A stretch of DNA of 64,000 bases from Acidaminobacter sp. (GCA_009881125.1 WXFH01000048.1:1-64000), one strand, 5' to 3'. Positions 16,584 through 25,048 are shown, numbered from the stretch's first letter. Notes: generated by a model not told the origin, from the letters alone. Made by a program: numbers and translations.

Positions 16584-17191
16584 TTGCTGTCCCCCCTGTC
16601 TTCAACACCCAGGACACCGCCATGGCTTTCGGCAGTGCTTACAACAGCAGGCGCGCTGTCAAAAGGCTGAAATATGCGGTTGAAAAACAGTCCCACAGCT
16701 ATCCCGCCGGCGATGACGAGAATTGGATGAACGCCGACAACAATCAGCAAAACGGCAGCAAGACCGAATATAACCTTGTTCTGCTTTGTCCACCATACCT
16801 TTTTTCCAAGCCGGTAGGCCGAGATCAGGATCATAACCGCTATGGCAGGCATCAGCCCGTTGAAGATCGGTTCGATCTTGTCAGCGATGTTCGCTTTAAT
16901 CAACAAGTGCGCTATGATCACAATGATCAGAAAAGACGGCAGAATAACGCCCAGGGAGGCCATGAGCGCGCCACGCAGATTTCTGAGTCTGTATCCAATA
17001 AAAGCAGCCATATTGACGGCGATTGGACCCGGAAGGCTCTGAGCGACACTGATGATATCCAGAATCTCTTCATCTGTCATCCATGCCTTTTTCCGGACGA
17101 TTTCCTCCTCGATCAGGGGGATCATGGCATAACCGCCGCCAAAGGTGAATAATCCAATTTTAAAAAATGTCGTCAGCAGCGATTTATACAT
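16580..17191 (-). CDS. Chromate transporter ChrA, first short subunit
   Basis: A 203-residue partner of the gene at 16044, with the matching FTFGGGYAMIPLIEEE and QSLPGPIAVNMAAFIGY motifs. The C-terminal 25 residues form a hydrophilic tail absent from the partner. It is the first gene of the unit and is followed, with a four-base overlap, by the second subunit and then by the GH18-like gene. GGAGGGTCAAA provides the ribosome site. Confidence 0.9.
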   Translation of the reverse strand: MYKSLLTTFFKIGLFTFGGGYAMIPLIEEEIVRKKAWMTDEEILDIISVAQSLPGPIAVNMAAFIGYRLRNLRGALMASLGVILPSFLIIVIIAHLLIKANIADKIEPIFNGLMPAIAVMILISAYRLGKKVWWTKQNKVIFGLAAVLLIVVGVHPILVIAGGIAVGLFFNRIFQPFDSAPAVVSTAESHGGVLGVEDRGDSK

Positions 17192-17281
17192 TTTGACCCT
17201 CCGAAAGACACGCTATGAACAATCTTAAATCTTATTGTATCATATCCAACCATCGGCGTGGGCTGGAAGTTGAAACCCAGC

Positions 17282-17314
17282 GAAGTGGAAATTGGTGTCA
17301 GGCACCTTCTTCCA
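17282..17314 (+). repeat. dispersed GGTGTCAGGCACC element
   Basis: GAAATTGGTGTCAGGCACC, then TTCTTCCA. The first 14 bases recur at 31655, and the GGTG-CAGGCACC and ACCTTCTTCCA parts recur at 28674 and 53119. It sits between the ChrA promoter side and the M29 terminator. GGTG/CACC and TGGAA/TTCCA pairs give it weak hairpin potential. Confidence 0.65.
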
Positions 17315-17344
17315 TCTATTTTCACCAGCTATTTCCACAATAAA

Positions 17345-17379
17345 CCAAAAACGGATGCCCCGTTAACCAGAGCATCCGT
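17345..17379 (-). terminator. terminator after the M29 aminopeptidase
   Basis: Minus strand: ACGGATGC, 13-base loop, GCATCCGT, then TTTTTGG. It lies 29 bases after the aminopeptidase stop. Confidence 0.85.
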
Positions 17380-17407
17380 CATATGATTCGTTACCGCGTG
17401 ACAAAAT

Positions 17408-18520
17408 TTACTTCAAATTCTCAGGATTCAGCACTTCCAAATCCGCTGCAATGAAACGGCCATCTTTGCGAACCAGCTCGCCGTCGAAATACATTTCCCC
17501 GCCGCCATATTCAGGGGTTTGAATGCAGACCAAATCCCAGTGAATGGCGGAGGCATTGCCGTTGGAGGCGTCCTCATAAGCCCTGCCCGGTGTAAAGTGG
17601 AAGCTGCCCATGATCTTTTCGTCAAACAGCGTATCTTTCATAGGTTTGAGGATATACGGATTGACCCCGATCGCGAATTCTCCCACATAGCGGGCGCCTT
17701 CATCCGTATCGAAGACCTGATTGATTTTTTCGGTGTCGTTGGCGGTCGCCTCGACAATTTTCCCGTTTTCAAATCTTAGGACAATGTTTTCATAAGTGAA
17801 GCCGTTGTACACCGCAGGACAATTGTAGGATATGACGCCGTTGACTGAGTCTTTTACAGGTGCCGTAAAGACCTCGCCGTCCGGAATGTTATTTTCGCCG
17901 GCACATTTGATAACAGGGATTTCGCCTATAGAAAATGACAAATCCGTCCCCTGCCCTGCAATTCTGATCTCACGGGTCTTATCAAGCCGTTCAACCAAAG
18001 CATCCATCGCTTTAGACATCTTCCCATAATCGAGATTGCAGACGTCGAAATAAAATGCTTCGAATTGCTCCAGGCTCGTTGAGGCGAGTTGGGCCATTGA
18101 GCTGTTCGGATAACGCAGTACGACCCATTTGGTATTATTGACGCGTTCATTGGTCAGATTTGAGAGATATTTTTCCATATAGAGGCGCATTTTCGCACTC
18201 GGCACATCTGCCATTTCATTCACGTTGTCCGAGCCGGAGATCCCAATATAGGCATCCATCTGGCGCATTTTATAGAGATCGACCTCTTCCCAAAGTTTGT
18301 AGAGCGTTTCGTCGCCCTGCATGACTATCTCACGGGTGAGCACAGGATCCTTGAGTTCCACAAAAGGATGTCCGCCTGCTGCGTAAACCTCTCGAACCAA
18401 GGCTCTGACCAAAGGCTTTGGACTTTCTCCTACGCTTTGGATCATCACCTTTTCTCCAGGTTGTACCTTGCAGGAATACTGCACAAGATTTTTGGCCAGT
18501 TGATCAATTCTGGGATCCAT
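17408..18520 (-). CDS. M29 family metalloaminopeptidase
   Basis: Cytosolic, dimeric, two-metal aminopeptidase (thermophilic aminopeptidase family), 370 residues, releasing N-terminal residues from peptides. Ligand regions visible are CAGENNIPDGEVFTAP (first glutamate), VGEFAIGVNP, FTPGRAYED and the HWDLV and MYFDGE segments near the end. An upstream frame to 18562 exists, but GAGGAGG lies five bases before the ATG at 18520 and MDPRIDQLAKNLVQ is the standard N-terminus. It is a single gene with its own promoter and terminator. Confidence 0.93.
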   Translation of the reverse strand: MDPRIDQLAKNLVQYSCKVQPGEKVMIQSVGESPKPLVRALVREVYAAGGHPFVELKDPVLTREIVMQGDETLYKLWEEVDLYKMRQMDAYIGISGSDNVNEMADVPSAKMRLYMEKYLSNLTNERVNNTKWVVLRYPNSSMAQLASTSLEQFEAFYFDVCNLDYGKMSKAMDALVERLDKTREIRIAGQGTDLSFSIGEIPVIKCAGENNIPDGEVFTAPVKDSVNGVISYNCPAVYNGFTYENIVLRFENGKIVEATANDTEKINQVFDTDEGARYVGEFAIGVNPYILKPMKDTLFDEKIMGSFHFTPGRAYEDASNGNASAIHWDLVCIQTPEYGGGEMYFDGELVRKDGRFIAADLEVLNPENLK

Positions 18521-18579
18521 AATATCCTCCTCATAGTTCATACGTTTAATGCGGACGACCATCGCTTATTTTCGCTTTC

Positions 18580-18608
18580 ATTATATACAAATAATTTATA
18601 CGTCGCAA
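18580..18608 (-). promoter_or_regulatory. sigma-A promoter of the M29 aminopeptidase
   Basis: TTGCGA, 17-base spacer, perfect TATAAT, on the minus strand, 60 bases upstream of the start codon. Confidence 0.75.
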
Positions 18609-18651
18609 TAATTTTATACGGCTCTAAATATTGATTTTTTGTAATCTGAGT

Positions 18652-19440
18652 CTACCCTTCACCCACCAGATTGATCAACGCTTCACGCAGCCCAGCAGCA
18701 CTTTCCATTCTCGACACTGACTCGATTCGTGTGCACCGGCGCATCACGTCATAGAACCCAGGGCTGAAGCTGTGAGGCTCAAGCGCCGCGATCTCCAAAA
18801 ACATCCGCCCGAAACTATATAGATCCACCGCAGCATCACAGCTTGCCGGAAACAGCTTTGCTTCAGGCGGAGCATAGCCTTTGGTGCCTTTAATCGCAGT
18901 GCGTTCGCCTACCCTGTCTGCATCCGCTTTTAGAGCCGGGCCCTTTTGCCCTCCCGTTACCAATGGCCTGGCTGAGTCGAAATCAATCAGTACAGCGTCT
19001 TCAAAGAGGTCAATGATAACGTTCTCAGGTTTGAGATCATGGTGAATAAAACCATAAACCCCATGAAGACGGCTTAGGGTTGTCGCGAGCTGAATCGACC
19101 ACTTCATGGCATTCAGCACAGCCTTGTGAGGTGTCGCGGACATAAGCATCCTCAGGGTCATGCCCTCAATCCACTCCTCTTCAACCAGGAGTTCCTCCCT
19201 GAGATGTCCCGAAACCGACCAATGAAAGACTACCGGCACATTCATACCTCTTGGCGCCCGCATCAAATCCAGCAATTTGAGATAAGCCTCACTCACCGGC
19301 TTTTCATACCGTTTAATGCAGCGCTTGCCGCGCCCTTCCAGGCTGCGTACGCAGTATACGCTGCAGCTGCTTCCTTTCGCGATATCTTCCGGGATAGGCG
19401 CAGGTTGGTTCACCGGGAAAGAATCCTTATTTTTTTTCAA
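18652..19440 (-). CDS. Hanks-type Ser/Thr protein kinase of the pilin-like operon
   Basis: A 262-residue soluble kinase domain. Landmarks: GSSCSVY for the glycine loop, CIKRYEK for the ATP lysine, HHDLKPENVII for the catalytic loop (Asp present; HRD is HHD), DFDSA in place of DFG, GTKGYAPPE for the activation segment and DLYSFGRMF. No transmembrane helix or PASTA domain follows, so it is not a PrkC. The frame is open 222 bases further upstream inside the preceding gene, but GGAGG lies nine bases before the TTG at 19440. It overlaps the preceding TadE-like gene by 14 bases and is the last gene of the operon, so its targets may be the pilin-like proteins or their secretion machinery. Confidence 0.85.
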   Translation of the reverse strand: MKKNKDSFPVNQPAPIPEDIAKGSSCSVYCVRSLEGRGKRCIKRYEKPVSEAYLKLLDLMRAPRGMNVPVVFHWSVSGHLREELLVEEEWIEGMTLRMLMSATPHKAVLNAMKWSIQLATTLSRLHGVYGFIHHDLKPENVIIDLFEDAVLIDFDSARPLVTGGQKGPALKADADRVGERTAIKGTKGYAPPEAKLFPASCDAAVDLYSFGRMFLEIAALEPHSFSPGFYDVMRRCTRIESVSRMESAAGLREALINLVGEG

Positions 19441-20065
19441 ACAGCGGCACCTCCAATACACAATGCGCGCAGGCCTCGTAACCTTGAAGCTCTGCCTCGT
19501 CTTGCAGTATTTCACGACTGGACTTTCTGAGATGAAAGCAGTCTGCTTTATGGTATTTCGATCCGGTGTTGGTGACAAAGACCACCGAAGATTCCTTAAC
19601 GCCATTTTCACCCTCACCCGGACTGTCATTCGCCCTGTAAATTGAACGCCCCGTCTTTTCAAAGCTGGTCACCACACAGCCAATAATCGGAACCCTGCGG
19701 ACCCAATAGAGCTTAGCCACAAAATTCCCGTTGTCATCCTCGCGAAGGTAAAGATATTGAATGTCCACTTTGCGATCCTCAACCGCCACCAGGTTGGCGG
19801 CCATGGCCAGACTCGTTCCCACTGGCGAATGCAGCGTCGCCGGATCCTGAACTGAAATCTGCAGGCAGGTGTTATGAAACGCCTGCCGCGTAACCTCCAC
19901 CGCTCTGAGGTGTCCCAAATACTGGGCGAGTCCCAAACCCATCATCAGCAGCAGGGGGATCGCAATGGCGGCTTCAACCGTCAGCACACCTCTGCGGTTA
20001 AGTCCGCGGTTAACCCAACAGTCTGACCTCCGGTCACGCCAGCCCTTAATCCAATCCATAGCCAT
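19427..20065 (-). CDS. TadE-like pseudopilin with a C-terminal Cys/His domain
   Basis: A 212-residue protein. Basic residues, then RRGVLTVEAAIAIPLLL form a type IV pilin-like signal with the conserved glutamate of TadE proteins (residues 25-45). The middle is extracytoplasmic. The last 45 residues (VTNTGSKYHKADCFHLRKS, later GYEACAHC) form a small domain often found on secreted proteins of Bacillota and resembling the Ada-type zinc site pattern CxxLxxS...CxxC. It overlaps its upstream neighbour by 20 bases. Start assigned to the first of two close ATGs behind GGGGGTGA. Confidence 0.82.
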   Translation of the reverse strand: MAMDWIKGWRDRRSDCWVNRGLNRRGVLTVEAAIAIPLLLMMGLGLAQYLGHLRAVEVTRQAFHNTCLQISVQDPATLHSPVGTSLAMAANLVAVEDRKVDIQYLYLREDDNGNFVAKLYWVRRVPIIGCVVTSFEKTGRSIYRANDSPGEGENGVKESSVVFVTNTGSKYHKADCFHLRKSSREILQDEAELQGYEACAHCVLEVPLFEKK

Positions 20066-21587
20066 CTTCCCATATCACCCCCGGAAGCCCGCCATCCGGT
20101 TCAACATGAATGGCAAACCTCGTCGCCCTGCGACTGAGGTCGATCCCTTCCTCACCATCCCCAATCGAAATCAAGTCCATAACGCGCAGTACATGACTCG
20201 TTGTTGCTCTTGCCGCAAGCAGAGCGATTAAGTGGTCCCCATAGTCCGCCATGGTCAGGTCATCTCGCTTCAGCGCGTCATGAGTGGCAGCCGCCGCCTC
20301 GTCGCCGCCATCACCAAATCCGGTGCGCCAAGCTTCATCCGTGAAATGCACCCAGGGCAGCGCTTCGCCGTTTAGCAGCCGCTTTAAATCACTCCTGCTC
20401 TCTGCCGCGCCCCAGGTCAGAACGAGTGCCGATGAGGTAATCGGAGCCGGAACACCCGTGACAGCATTAACCGCCCCCGCCACAGCTCCGATTAATTCCT
20501 GCTTTTCTCTGCAGGCAGAGACGTGGGACATATTACCCGCGAGACGCATTAAAAAAACCTCTGAAAATGCTCTGGCCTTATTGAAGGCCTCTTCATCATA
20601 ACCATATAGGATATACTCCAGCTCAGCCTTGAAGTATGACGGCTGGGGCGTTGCGATGTAAAAGGCAGCCCGGCTGTCAGCCACCCAATGTCTGAAGTGG
20701 CGCGCGACATAGAAAAGGAACGGCACACGGTCTGAAGGCGACAAAGCCGCTCTTGGACCAAGGTAAGCGCGGCTGATCAGCTTAGCCTGTACTTCCGTCT
20801 CCAGGGTTTTGTCCTGGGCCTGGGCCTGAGCCTGATCTCGATCCCGGTCATGATCATAAGGATCTTGAGTCCCTCCGGTTTCTACAGTCTTTCCAATTTG
20901 CCGGATCCACTGGATCCCTTTAGCTGCGAGTTCTCGATCCTCCTGCGTCGCTTCCGTCAAATCCGCTGCCCCATTGGACTCTTCTGCCTGATCACCGTCA
21001 ACAGTTTCGGGTCTCTCCTCCCTTGCGCCACTCAAATGCGCCTCAAATAAGGCACCTGAAGCATTTTTCTCCACAGGCCCCTCGTCGCCGTTTCCCAACA
21101 CCGGAACCGCCGAAAGTCCTCCAGCAAATCTGTTCAGCACCTCATCCGCAACCCCCGCTGCAACCGCCTGCCTGACTGCCTCCATAAAATACGCAGGCTG
21201 ATCAAGGCTGCGGCGCGGCTCAAATTCCCACGTTCTCTCCGGCCGTTTCCAGCTCAGGTTCGGTCCGGAAGGCCCAGAGAAGTAGGCCGATGGTTCCACA
21301 AATTCAAGATCCACCGCCAACAAACTGTAGGCCTCCAATAGACGCCGGTCGTAGGTATGAAGAATCGACTGTCCCGCCAGCTCCAGCGTCCTGAGCATTT
21401 CCGCATGCCTCGTCTGTTTAGTCCCAAAGGAAACCAATGCTGCGAAAAGCATGATGAGGGTCATAGTCATCAGCAGCACAAACAATGTCACGGATCCATT
21501 ATCCCCTAATGAAATAGCTGGAACGCAGCGCTGCCTGATTTGATAGTTCAGACTCACCTTGTGATTTTGTATTTGAGCGTTGTCCAT
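20046..21587 (-). CDS. TadG/DUF5702-like secreted protein
   Basis: A 513-residue protein with one N-terminal hydrophobic segment (GSVTLFVLLMTMTLIMLFAA, residues 31-50) that resembles the anchor of Flp/Tad-associated DUF5702 proteins. The rest is predicted outside the membrane. It has a long acidic, low-complexity region (residues 150-270, rich in Glu, Asp, Gln and Ala, including DRDRDQAQAQAQD) and a helical C-terminal part. It lies between two TadE-like genes in the same operon. Function in pilus or surface-protein assembly is inferred from context. Confidence 0.75.
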   Translation of the reverse strand: MDNAQIQNHKVSLNYQIRQRCVPAISLGDNGSVTLFVLLMTMTLIMLFAALVSFGTKQTRHAEMLRTLELAGQSILHTYDRRLLEAYSLLAVDLEFVEPSAYFSGPSGPNLSWKRPERTWEFEPRRSLDQPAYFMEAVRQAVAAGVADEVLNRFAGGLSAVPVLGNGDEGPVEKNASGALFEAHLSGAREERPETVDGDQAEESNGAADLTEATQEDRELAAKGIQWIRQIGKTVETGGTQDPYDHDRDRDQAQAQAQDKTLETEVQAKLISRAYLGPRAALSPSDRVPFLFYVARHFRHWVADSRAAFYIATPQPSYFKAELEYILYGYDEEAFNKARAFSEVFLMRLAGNMSHVSACREKQELIGAVAGAVNAVTGVPAPITSSALVLTWGAAESRSDLKRLLNGEALPWVHFTDEAWRTGFGDGGDEAAAATHDALKRDDLTMADYGDHLIALLAARATTSHVLRVMDLISIGDGEEGIDLSRRATRFAIHVEPDGGLPGVIWEDGYGLD

Positions 21588-21639
21588 GCCCTTCCCCCAT
21601 TTATGCTTGGATGATCAGTTAAACCTATCCGAAATCGCC

Positions 21640-22095
21640 TCACTCCCCCGAATTCATGTCAGGTTGTAGTTGATACATTGAATAGACCAACAGATTCACC
21701 GGAAGTCTGAGGTGAAAAGACCGGCCTTTGATAGGCCTCAGCTTCTTCAGCATGCGTTGATCCGGATCCAAAATTGCATTCAGCTTTAAAGTGCGAATGC
21801 CTGCTGCGCCTTTCAATTCAAATGACTGACTCATTTCATAGGATCCAGCTGCTTTAAGTCCGTGCTTCATGTCTAACCGCTGCGTTTCCACCTGATGCAT
21901 TTCTATTGTCCCGTATTGGTGCATGCCTGCCACCATTAGGATCGACTGGAACTCAAAAAGCATCACCATAATAATCAATATTGACAGCATTAGTGCTGCC
22001 GGAACAAGGATCGCCGCCTCAACCGTCAGCATCCCCCTTTGCCCGGAAATTCCGGTCAATATTCTTTTATGTAGAGGATTGATAGAATTGGTCAT
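21640..22095 (-). CDS. TadE-like pseudopilin
   Basis: A 151-residue protein that opens the pilin-like operon. RGMLTVEAAILVPAALML forms the prepilin-type segment with the conserved glutamate, and a beta-rich extracytoplasmic part follows. AGGTGA lies six bases before the ATG at 22095; an ATG at 22140 has no such site. The export and ATPase genes normally found with tadE (tadV, tadA, tadB, tadC) are not in the window, so this set depends on machinery encoded elsewhere or works otherwise. Confidence 0.8.
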   Translation of the reverse strand: MTNSINPLHKRILTGISGQRGMLTVEAAILVPAALMLSILIIMVMLFEFQSILMVAGMHQYGTIEMHQVETQRLDMKHGLKAAGSYEMSQSFELKGAAGIRTLKLNAILDPDQRMLKKLRPIKGRSFHLRLPVNLLVYSMYQLQPDMNSGE

Positions 22096-22333
22096 TAATA
22101 TCACCTGCTTTCGATGCTTTCGATGGGATGACAATGTCATTGCTTCATTTTAATTTTACATTTTATTCCTTTTTTTATGTAATATTAGATTACCACATTT
22201 TAACATTTCGTCAAGATCTTTCTGTGAGGAGAATTTTACAGCCTAAATTCACTGCTCCCATTATTGTCCTCGAGGCTCACTCTTCGGAAGGTTTCTTCAG
22301 CGTATCAGTTTGAGGAATTCACTGCCGGCTTTC

Positions 22334-22558
22334 ATGCGTGCCTCCGCGTTCAAAAACGCTTTTTTAAGTCTCATGGTCATTATGCTCACGATCTCACTCT
22401 CCCATAACCATGACTCTATACAAGCCATCGGCATGGCACTGTTTCGCTTTATGGCGGCATCCCTTGCTGTTGGACTCACGCTTGGCATTTTCTATCAACC
22501 CCGCAGCTGGTGTCAAGTCTGCCCAATGGGACACGCGACCAGCATTATTGCCAATTAA
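22334..22558 (+). CDS. Short membrane protein with WCxxCPMG motif, possibly a gene remnant
   Basis: About 74 residues: two hydrophobic stretches, then QPRSWCQVCPMGHATS near the C-terminus. That tail resembles the cysteine motif ending 4Fe-4S membrane proteins of the NapH/YccM type. No good ribosome site precedes the ATG at 22334 or an upstream TTG at 22310, and only two cysteines are left, fewer than a 4Fe-4S site needs. It may be the preserved end of a larger gene or a small thiol protein. It runs against its neighbours and is followed by two alternative hairpins and a terminator. Confidence 0.4.
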   Translation: MRASAFKNAFLSLMVIMLTISLSHNHDSIQAIGMALFRFMAASLAVGLTLGIFYQPRSWCQVCPMGHATSIIAN

Positions 22559-22570
22559 CAGAAGAAACTG

Positions 22571-22617
22571 CCGCCTAACCGCATAGCGGAGGTGGGAGGC
22601 GGTGTCTGAGAGACCGC
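22571..22617. other. overlapping alternative hairpins
   Basis: CCGCCT (22571) pairs with AGGCGG (22597) around an inner CCGC-ATA-GCGG stem, while GCGGT (22599) can instead pair with ACCGC (22613). The two structures share GCGG and exclude each other, just upstream of a strong terminator. Confidence 0.55.
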
Positions 22618-22634
22618 TTCCGCCACACAGCAAT

Positions 22635-22680
22635 AAAGGGACTGTTGAAGAATGACTTATCATTCTCCAGCAGTCCCTTT
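22635..22680. terminator. bidirectional terminator
   Basis: AAAGGGACTGTTGAAGAATG pairs with CATTCTCCAGCAGTCCCTTT around a six-base loop with two mismatches, followed by T-rich DNA on the plus strand and TTTATTG on the minus strand. It serves the minus-strand PHP gene (stop 22724) and any plus-strand transcript from 22334. Confidence 0.88.
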
Positions 22681-22723
22681 TCTCATTATAATTATTTATC
22701 AGTGGGTTCAAAGCTCAAACTAC

Positions 22724-23380
22724 TTACACCGCAATAGCTTCGTTCAACTGTGCAGCAGGCAGAACAGGCAGCGACCTCAGAGAAACAGGTTGACACTGAC
22801 CCATTTTCAGGGCGCGTATCAAGTCTCTCTCCGAATGCACTGCTGCATCCACTTGCGTCGCATAAGCGCCTACTTCACCGGGCTTGTGGGCATCGCTGCC
22901 GCCCGTGACAGGCATACCGAGCTTAGAGGCCGCTTCAACCGCCAGAGCATTGTGCTTCAAAAAAGTCCGCCCGTTGTAGCCTTCAATGGCCGTTAGTCCG
23001 GACAGTTCAAAAATAGCATTTCCCAGCCCCCGGCCGTTATCACGAAACGGATGCGCAGCTATAGTCGCTCCGCCGCGCTCATTGACATAATCAATAAGGA
23101 ACTGAGGATCCAGTTTGTTGTCTCTATCTGCCTGCGGAAGCTCATCCACGCCAAACACAAGGATATCCCCCCGTGACGTTGATACCTCAACACCGACAAA
23201 AATCAACAACTCATGGCGGGCACTCAAAAATCTGGCCTGGGAACGCAGCCCCAGAACATCGTGGTCCGTGACCGCAATGCCATCCAGTCCCTGCGCCTTT
23301 GCTTCCCGAACGATTTGCTCGAGATCAAGCCGACTGTCCTTACTATGCTTTGATTCATGTATATGCAAGTCGAATTTCAT
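22724..23380 (-). CDS. PHP-domain phosphoesterase
   Basis: A 218-residue metal-dependent hydrolase of the PHP family. Metal-binding motifs are DLHIHES at the N-terminus, AVTDHDVLG, GVEVSTS, AAHPFRDN and GGSDAHKPGEVG. Proteins of this size cleave small phosphoesters such as nucleoside bisphosphates or act on histidinol phosphate; no his genes are near, so the substrate is open. The gene stands alone between two terminators. A second PHP gene of a different branch lies at 24320. Confidence 0.88.
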   Translation of the reverse strand: MKFDLHIHESKHSKDSRLDLEQIVREAKAQGLDGIAVTDHDVLGLRSQARFLSARHELLIFVGVEVSTSRGDILVFGVDELPQADRDNKLDPQFLIDYVNERGGATIAAHPFRDNGRGLGNAIFELSGLTAIEGYNGRTFLKHNALAVEAASKLGMPVTGGSDAHKPGEVGAYATQVDAAVHSERDLIRALKMGQCQPVSLRSLPVLPAAQLNEAIAV

Positions 23381-23399
23381 ACAATGCTCACCCCTGCTA

Positions 23400-23430
23400 A
23401 AAAGAAAACGTCCGGCACCAATGCCGGACG
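23400..23430 (-). terminator. terminator, CGTCCGGCA hairpin
   Basis: CGTCCGGCA and TGCCGGACG around CCAA, followed on the minus strand by TTTTCTTTTT. It lies 145 bases after the last gene of the hydrogenase-like cluster (stop 23575); the interval contains no gene. Confidence 0.88.
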
Positions 23431-23574
23431 CCTGTTAACAGTATAACCCGGAACTCGTGATTTCCGGCATTGAAAATTCTTATCCATTCTTATAAACGAT
23501 TATGATTTTTAATCATGGCCCCCAGCGAAAAGAACAAATGTCCCCGTACAAAGGCGTCCATGTGCAAAAATCAG

Positions 23575-23760
23575 TTATTCTCCTGGGGGAAGGACACCCG
23601 CGACCACAATCAGGATAAACCCTGCGCCAAAGCCAAACGTCAGCAGCGCAAGACGAACATAGCCGGACAACCCCAGTCTGGATGTGACAACTGCAACGAG
23701 GATCGTCAGCAGGATCAGGATGAACCCCGCCTTCTTGAAGGCTCTCGGATTCAGCATCAA
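23575..23760 (-). CDS. Small two-helix membrane protein
   Basis: Sixty-one residues with two hydrophobic segments (about residues 12-27 and 34-56) and a short basic start. I do not recognise a family. The start overlaps the end of the histidine-kinase-like gene by four bases, which supports real translation as the last gene of the sensory cluster. It may anchor one of the cluster proteins to the membrane; this is inference. Confidence 0.65.
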   Translation of the reverse strand: MMLNPRAFKKAGFILILLTILVAVVTSRLGLSGYVRLALLTFGFGAGFILIVVAGVLPPGE

Positions 23761-24314
23761 TAAACCGCCTCGCTCCCAATCGCCGCAATATTTTCGTGGA
23801 CATATTCCCGAAGCCAGCGCACCACATCTATGTTGTCCAGAGGCACGTCATCCCCCAGCATCCGTCTGATCTCTCTGGTGCTGAGCGAAAATTTCTGGTC
23901 ATCCACGTAATGGGTCAGAATGAGGTCCGTCTTCGGACTTCCGAGAGCTATGGTGACTATGGTGTCCGTCAGGTTGCCCAATGGGACCCGGTCAATGTGG
24001 CTGAGCCTGAAGTTTGCGATCAGCTCAGTGCCGACACCCAGCTCAGATTTCAACTCAAAAGAACCGTCACAGCCTTCCGCACTCAGTTTAAACATAGGAA
24101 TTCCAAGGCCAACCTTGCGTGTGGTTCTCGTCGTATAAAACGGATCGACAACCCGGCGGACCGTTTCCTCATCCATCCCCCGGCCATCGTCTTTAATCTT
24201 GATGGTCAGCCGGTCCTCTTTTCTCGCCTCAATAATGACAATCCTGAGGGTTGCCGCTTCTGCGACTATTGAGTTTTGCGCGATATCTAAAATGTGCAGC
24301 GAAAGCTCTCGCAT
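23757..24314 (-). CDS. HATPase_c ATP-binding protein of the hydrogenase-like cluster
   Basis: A 185-residue protein. It opens with MRELSLHILDIAQNS, where LDIAQNS is the N box of the GHKL ATPase fold, then DDGRGMD (G1 box), DPFYTTR (F box) and VGLGIPM (G2 box). There is no histidine phosphotransfer domain, so it is not a normal sensor kinase. Stand-alone proteins of exactly this type accompany [FeFe]-hydrogenase genes in clostridia. It lies six bases after the PHP gene and overlaps the small membrane protein. Confidence 0.85.
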   Translation of the reverse strand: MRELSLHILDIAQNSIVAEAATLRIVIIEARKEDRLTIKIKDDGRGMDEETVRRVVDPFYTTRTTRKVGLGIPMFKLSAEGCDGSFELKSELGVGTELIANFRLSHIDRVPLGNLTDTIVTIALGSPKTDLILTHYVDDQKFSLSTREIRRMLGDDVPLDNIDVVRWLREYVHENIAAIGSEAVY

Positions 24315-24319
24315 AAACG

Positions 24320-25048
24320 TTACTCCTTTTTCATCAGTGGGATTGACAAGGTGTCGATCAGGCAGTCCAAAGTCCGTTCTCGAAGATCAATGGCGTTCTC
24401 TCTCTCTGAAAGGTCAATCAGTTGGTGGGCATCCGAATTCCTCAATATTCTATATGCTGCCAGCTCAGGGTGTGCCTCCAGAAATTGATCCCCTTTCGAG
24501 CCTGCTGTGATTTCCAGGGTCGTGAAGGCTTCCCCAGGCGGTATAAAACCGAGGTTGGACAACAGACTGTTGGAGCTGCGGTTCACATGAGCCGGGACGG
24601 GCACGCCGCCCAAACGTCTGACATGTGCCACGGCGTCGCTGAGGCTGAGCTGACAGGAAGTGATCAAGGTATGGACCACTTCTCCCACCGGCTCATCCTG
24701 ATCGTCCATGAGCAGCTGATGTCCGAAGCGCTCAGGGCGATTTGGCAATTTCAGCATGGCACCGTCTACGATTTCAAAAAACGCTTCCAAATCCTCCACC
24801 CGCCTAAACAGGCAGAGCACATGAACATCTTCCAGAGTCTGGAGCTCCATAGCCGGCACCAGCAGCATGTCGCGCTTAGCAGCGACTGCCATAGCCGAGC
24901 GCACGTTGCCACAGTGGTTGTGATCCGCGATTGCCAAAATGTCGAGGCCTTTGATCATGGCCATGTTGACGACGTTGTTCGGCGTCATCTCTTCTTCACC
25001 GCACGGCGACAAGCACGTATGCATGTGCAGGTCATAGTACAGCAGCAT
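24320..25048 (-). CDS. PHP-domain protein of the hydrogenase-like cluster
   Basis: A 242-residue PHP phosphoesterase. Motifs: YDLHMHTCLSPCGEEEMTPNN, IADHNHCGN, PAMELQT, PAHVNRSSN and RNSDAHQL. The CLSPCGEEEMTPNNV stretch marks the branch found beside [FeFe]-hydrogenases. It overlaps the DRTGG gene by one base. The substrate is unknown; a nucleotide or signal phosphoester fits its place among ATPase and sensory proteins. Confidence 0.88.
   Translation of the reverse strand: MLLYYDLHMHTCLSPCGEEEMTPNNVVNMAMIKGLDILAIADHNHCGNVRSAMAVAAKRDMLLVPAMELQTLEDVHVLCLFRRVEDLEAFFEIVDGAMLKLPNRPERFGHQLLMDDQDEPVGEVVHTLITSCQLSLSDAVAHVRRLGGVPVPAHVNRSSNSLLSNLGFIPPGEAFTTLEITAGSKGDQFLEAHPELAAYRILRNSDAHQLIDLSERENAIDLRERTLDCLIDTLSIPLMKKE

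Noticed and set aside
22153..22230. Promoter for the Tad-like operon (TTGACG near 22210)
   Set aside because: A good -35 word exists but no -10 at acceptable spacing (best TCTAAT at 19 bases), so it was not listed.
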